Shown piece by piece: positions 62,626 through 64,000 of a DNA stretch of 64,000 nucleotides (position 1 is the first letter of the stretch; the number at the start of each line of letters is the position of its first letter). The notes under the pieces are model-generated. The model was not told the DNA's origin. It saw only the letters and a list, made by a program, of their open reading frames with translations, and did no database searches. Both the position numbers and the translations under genes were made by a program. Source of the DNA: Clostridium manihotivorum (lineage in GTDB: Bacteria; Bacillota; Clostridia; Clostridiales; Clostridiaceae); NCBI RefSeq assembly GCF_004015185.1, contig NZ_CP025746.1:3303776-3367775 (forward strand). Reading direction: 5' to 3'.

Positions 62626-63234
62626 TATATAATCCCTCCTTTAACCTTAAAGTATTATAGTGAAGCTAGTATGTATAAGAATGTAAAATAAAGAGATAGA
62701 TTTATTACCATTTTTATACTTATTATATTCATATTGTAACTATGCTTTTACATTTTATCAAGCATTGTTAAAGAGTTACTATACCGAAATTTAAATCTTA
62801 TTATTTTTAAAATCACATTTTTTATCAACTTACCGATATTTATAAATTAATAGTTGAAGTTGGATACCTAAGCGGTATAAGCACGATATCAAATATATTT
62901 TTAATTCTTCTCTGACTTCTGTTTGAAGAAGTTAAAAATCTAAATTTTATTTCTAAGCGTCACGATAATATATACATATTCCATGTAAAGGACTTAGCGT
63001 TAATCCTCTAGAAACCGCTCTATCACTATATATTTATATGATTATATAAATATATACTTATATAAATTTTAAATTATATAAATATTTATTTTTATAGATG
63101 GATAGCTAATATTATATTAGAATAGAATATATAGAACAGCACATAAGAATAATTATCAATGTACATCGGATTATTTACTTTTATAATTAATAATGTTATA
63201 TTTTAATATATAATATGGAAATAAGGTGCATAAG
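62626..63234. other. gene-free stretch with dispersed repeat
   Basis: No coding frame with a ribosome site is seen. It contains copy B of the dispersed repeat and a TTCTTC/GAAGAA-type hairpin near 62908-62942. The last 60 bp are very AT-rich, as expected for the promoter of the PHP gene. Confidence 0.4.
62841..62873 (+). repeat. dispersed 33-34-bp repeat, copy B
   Basis: TATAAATTAATAGTTGAAGT continuing through TGGATACCTAAGC. It is the inverted partner of 51400-51433, with one substitution and one missing base. Confidence 0.55.
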
Positions 63235-64000
63235 ATGAAATATGCTGATTTACATATACATTCAAATTTTTCTGATGGAACATTAAGCCCTTCAGAAATA
63301 CTTCGTATAGCAGAATCTAAGGATATAAATACTATATCTATCACTGATCACGACTCGATAAAATCTCAGTTTATTCTTAACGGTTGCCAGTCCTCTGTTA
63401 ATATAATTAACGGTGTAGAAATAAGCAATACTTATGAGGATCTAGAATTGCATATATTAGGCTATTTTGTAGATATTAATAATTCCATGCTTAACGAAAT
63501 TATGTTAAAGCTGGGCGAAGCAAGAATGGATAGGATTAGAGAGATTATTAAGAGGCTAAATTCTCTAGGTGTGGATGTTAGTATGGAAGATATTCAATGT
63601 TCTTGTATAGATACTACTGGAAGAGCGCATCTTGCCAATATACTTGTAGAAAAAGGCTATGCTGACACATATAAAATGGCTTTTAACAATTATCTTATTA
63701 AAGGAAAGCCTGCATATGTAGAAAGATATAAGCTAAGTTACAAGGAAACCTTAGGTTTAATTAGAGATGCTGGTGGTATACCGGTGCTTGCTCATCCTGG
63801 AAAAATATACAGAGGCATGGATATGGAAAGAATAATTAAAAGATTAAAAGACTATGGTCTTTGTGGTGTAGAGGTTTTTCACCCTGGTCATTCTAAAGAA
63901 CAAATTAATAAATGCTATAATCTTTGCAAAAAATATAAGCTTTTAATCACCGGTGGTAGTGATTGCCACGGAGTATGCTGCAATGAGGACAAAAACCTTA
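63235..64000 (+). CDS. PHP domain phosphoesterase (partial, runs off right edge)
   Basis: The first 255 codons of a PHP-family metal-dependent phosphoesterase. It has metal motif 1 DLHIHSNFSDGTLSP (residues 5-19), TDHDS (near 37), GVEIS (near 60), the insertion domain with GRAHLANILVEKGYAD, PVLAHPGK (near 181), GVEVFHPGHS and GGSDCHG near 239. The layout matches the RNase AM/YciV (TrpH) group, which hydrolyses 3',5'-nucleoside bisphosphates or trims RNA 5' ends. The C-terminus lies outside the window. AAGGTG precedes the ATG. Confidence 0.85.
   Translation, partial: MKYADLHIHSNFSDGTLSPSEILRIAESKDINTISITDHDSIKSQFILNGCQSSVNIINGVEISNTYEDLELHILGYFVDINNSMLNEIMLKLGEARMDRIREIIKRLNSLGVDVSMEDIQCSCIDTTGRAHLANILVEKGYADTYKMAFNNYLIKGKPAYVERYKLSYKETLGLIRDAGGIPVLAHPGKIYRGMDMERIIKRLKDYGLCGVEVFHPGHSKEQINKCYNLCKKYKLLITGGSDCHGVCCNEDKNL

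Noticed and set aside
1..64000. CRISPR array or other regularly spaced repeat
   Set aside because: No regularly spaced repeats and no cas-like proteins were seen.

Overview
The window looks like a chromosomal stretch of a low-GC anaerobic Firmicute, most likely Clostridium sensu stricto or a close relative. The DNA is strongly AT-rich, Shine-Dalgarno sites are strong AGGAGG types, and intrinsic terminators are plentiful. It carries an [FeFe]-hydrogenase maturase (hydG), a SAM-I riboswitch in front of transsulfuration genes, TSUP/DUF1634, DUF3784 and class II galT genes. No rRNA, tRNA or CRISPR array was recognised.

Layout. 0-4.5 kb: the edge of a DUF2202 gene, a dead zinc-exporter (CDF) gene, lgt, and a ROK regulator-TSUP exporter-DUF1634 operon. 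4.9-8.5 kb: a compact integrative element with a region-4-only sigma-like protein, a region-2-like partner, a large structured RNA, a SHOCT-like microprotein and a large serine recombinase. Two matching 40-bp promoter-like sequences precede the sigma gene and the RNA. 8.6-14.7 kb: a MerR-controlled ABC exporter operon, a gene-poor kilobase, a DUF3237 gene and an alpha/beta hydrolase. 15-20 kb, minus strand: a response regulator, histidine kinase and FtsX-type ABC transporter module, visibly richer in GC than its surroundings. 20-30 kb: a small secreted peptide, LysR with a QueG-like Fe-S protein, AraC with an unusual acyltransferase fusion, a DUF2500 relic, a MerR-cupin-carboxymuconolactone decarboxylase set, and a divergent dxs. 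30-33 kb: a rifamycin phosphotransferase (Rph) homologue.

33.1-42.2 kb: two nearly identical IS630-type insertion sequences flank an amino-acid ABC transporter operon and a galK-galE-galT operon. Five of the six genes between them are broken, by about 14 single-base indels in total, without substitution-type decay. This may be very recent inactivation, but it more likely reflects poor sequence quality between two repeats. 42.2-53 kb: a chemoreceptor, a SAM-riboswitch metI-metC pair, a secreted papain-like protease, a hydrogenase regulator plus hydG, and an mreB paralogue.

53.8-58.1 kb: two tandem secreted small paralogues followed by three ABC-2-like permeases and an ATPase. This has the layout of a bacteriocin or toxin with a LanFEG-like immunity/export pump. 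I do not recognise the secreted family, and it is one of the two best candidates for an undescribed system; the split-sigma, RNA and recombinase element is the other. 58-64 kb: cardiolipin synthase with a TetR repressor, a DUF429 protein, an esterase, a broken DUF3784 gene, and the start of a PHP phosphoesterase.
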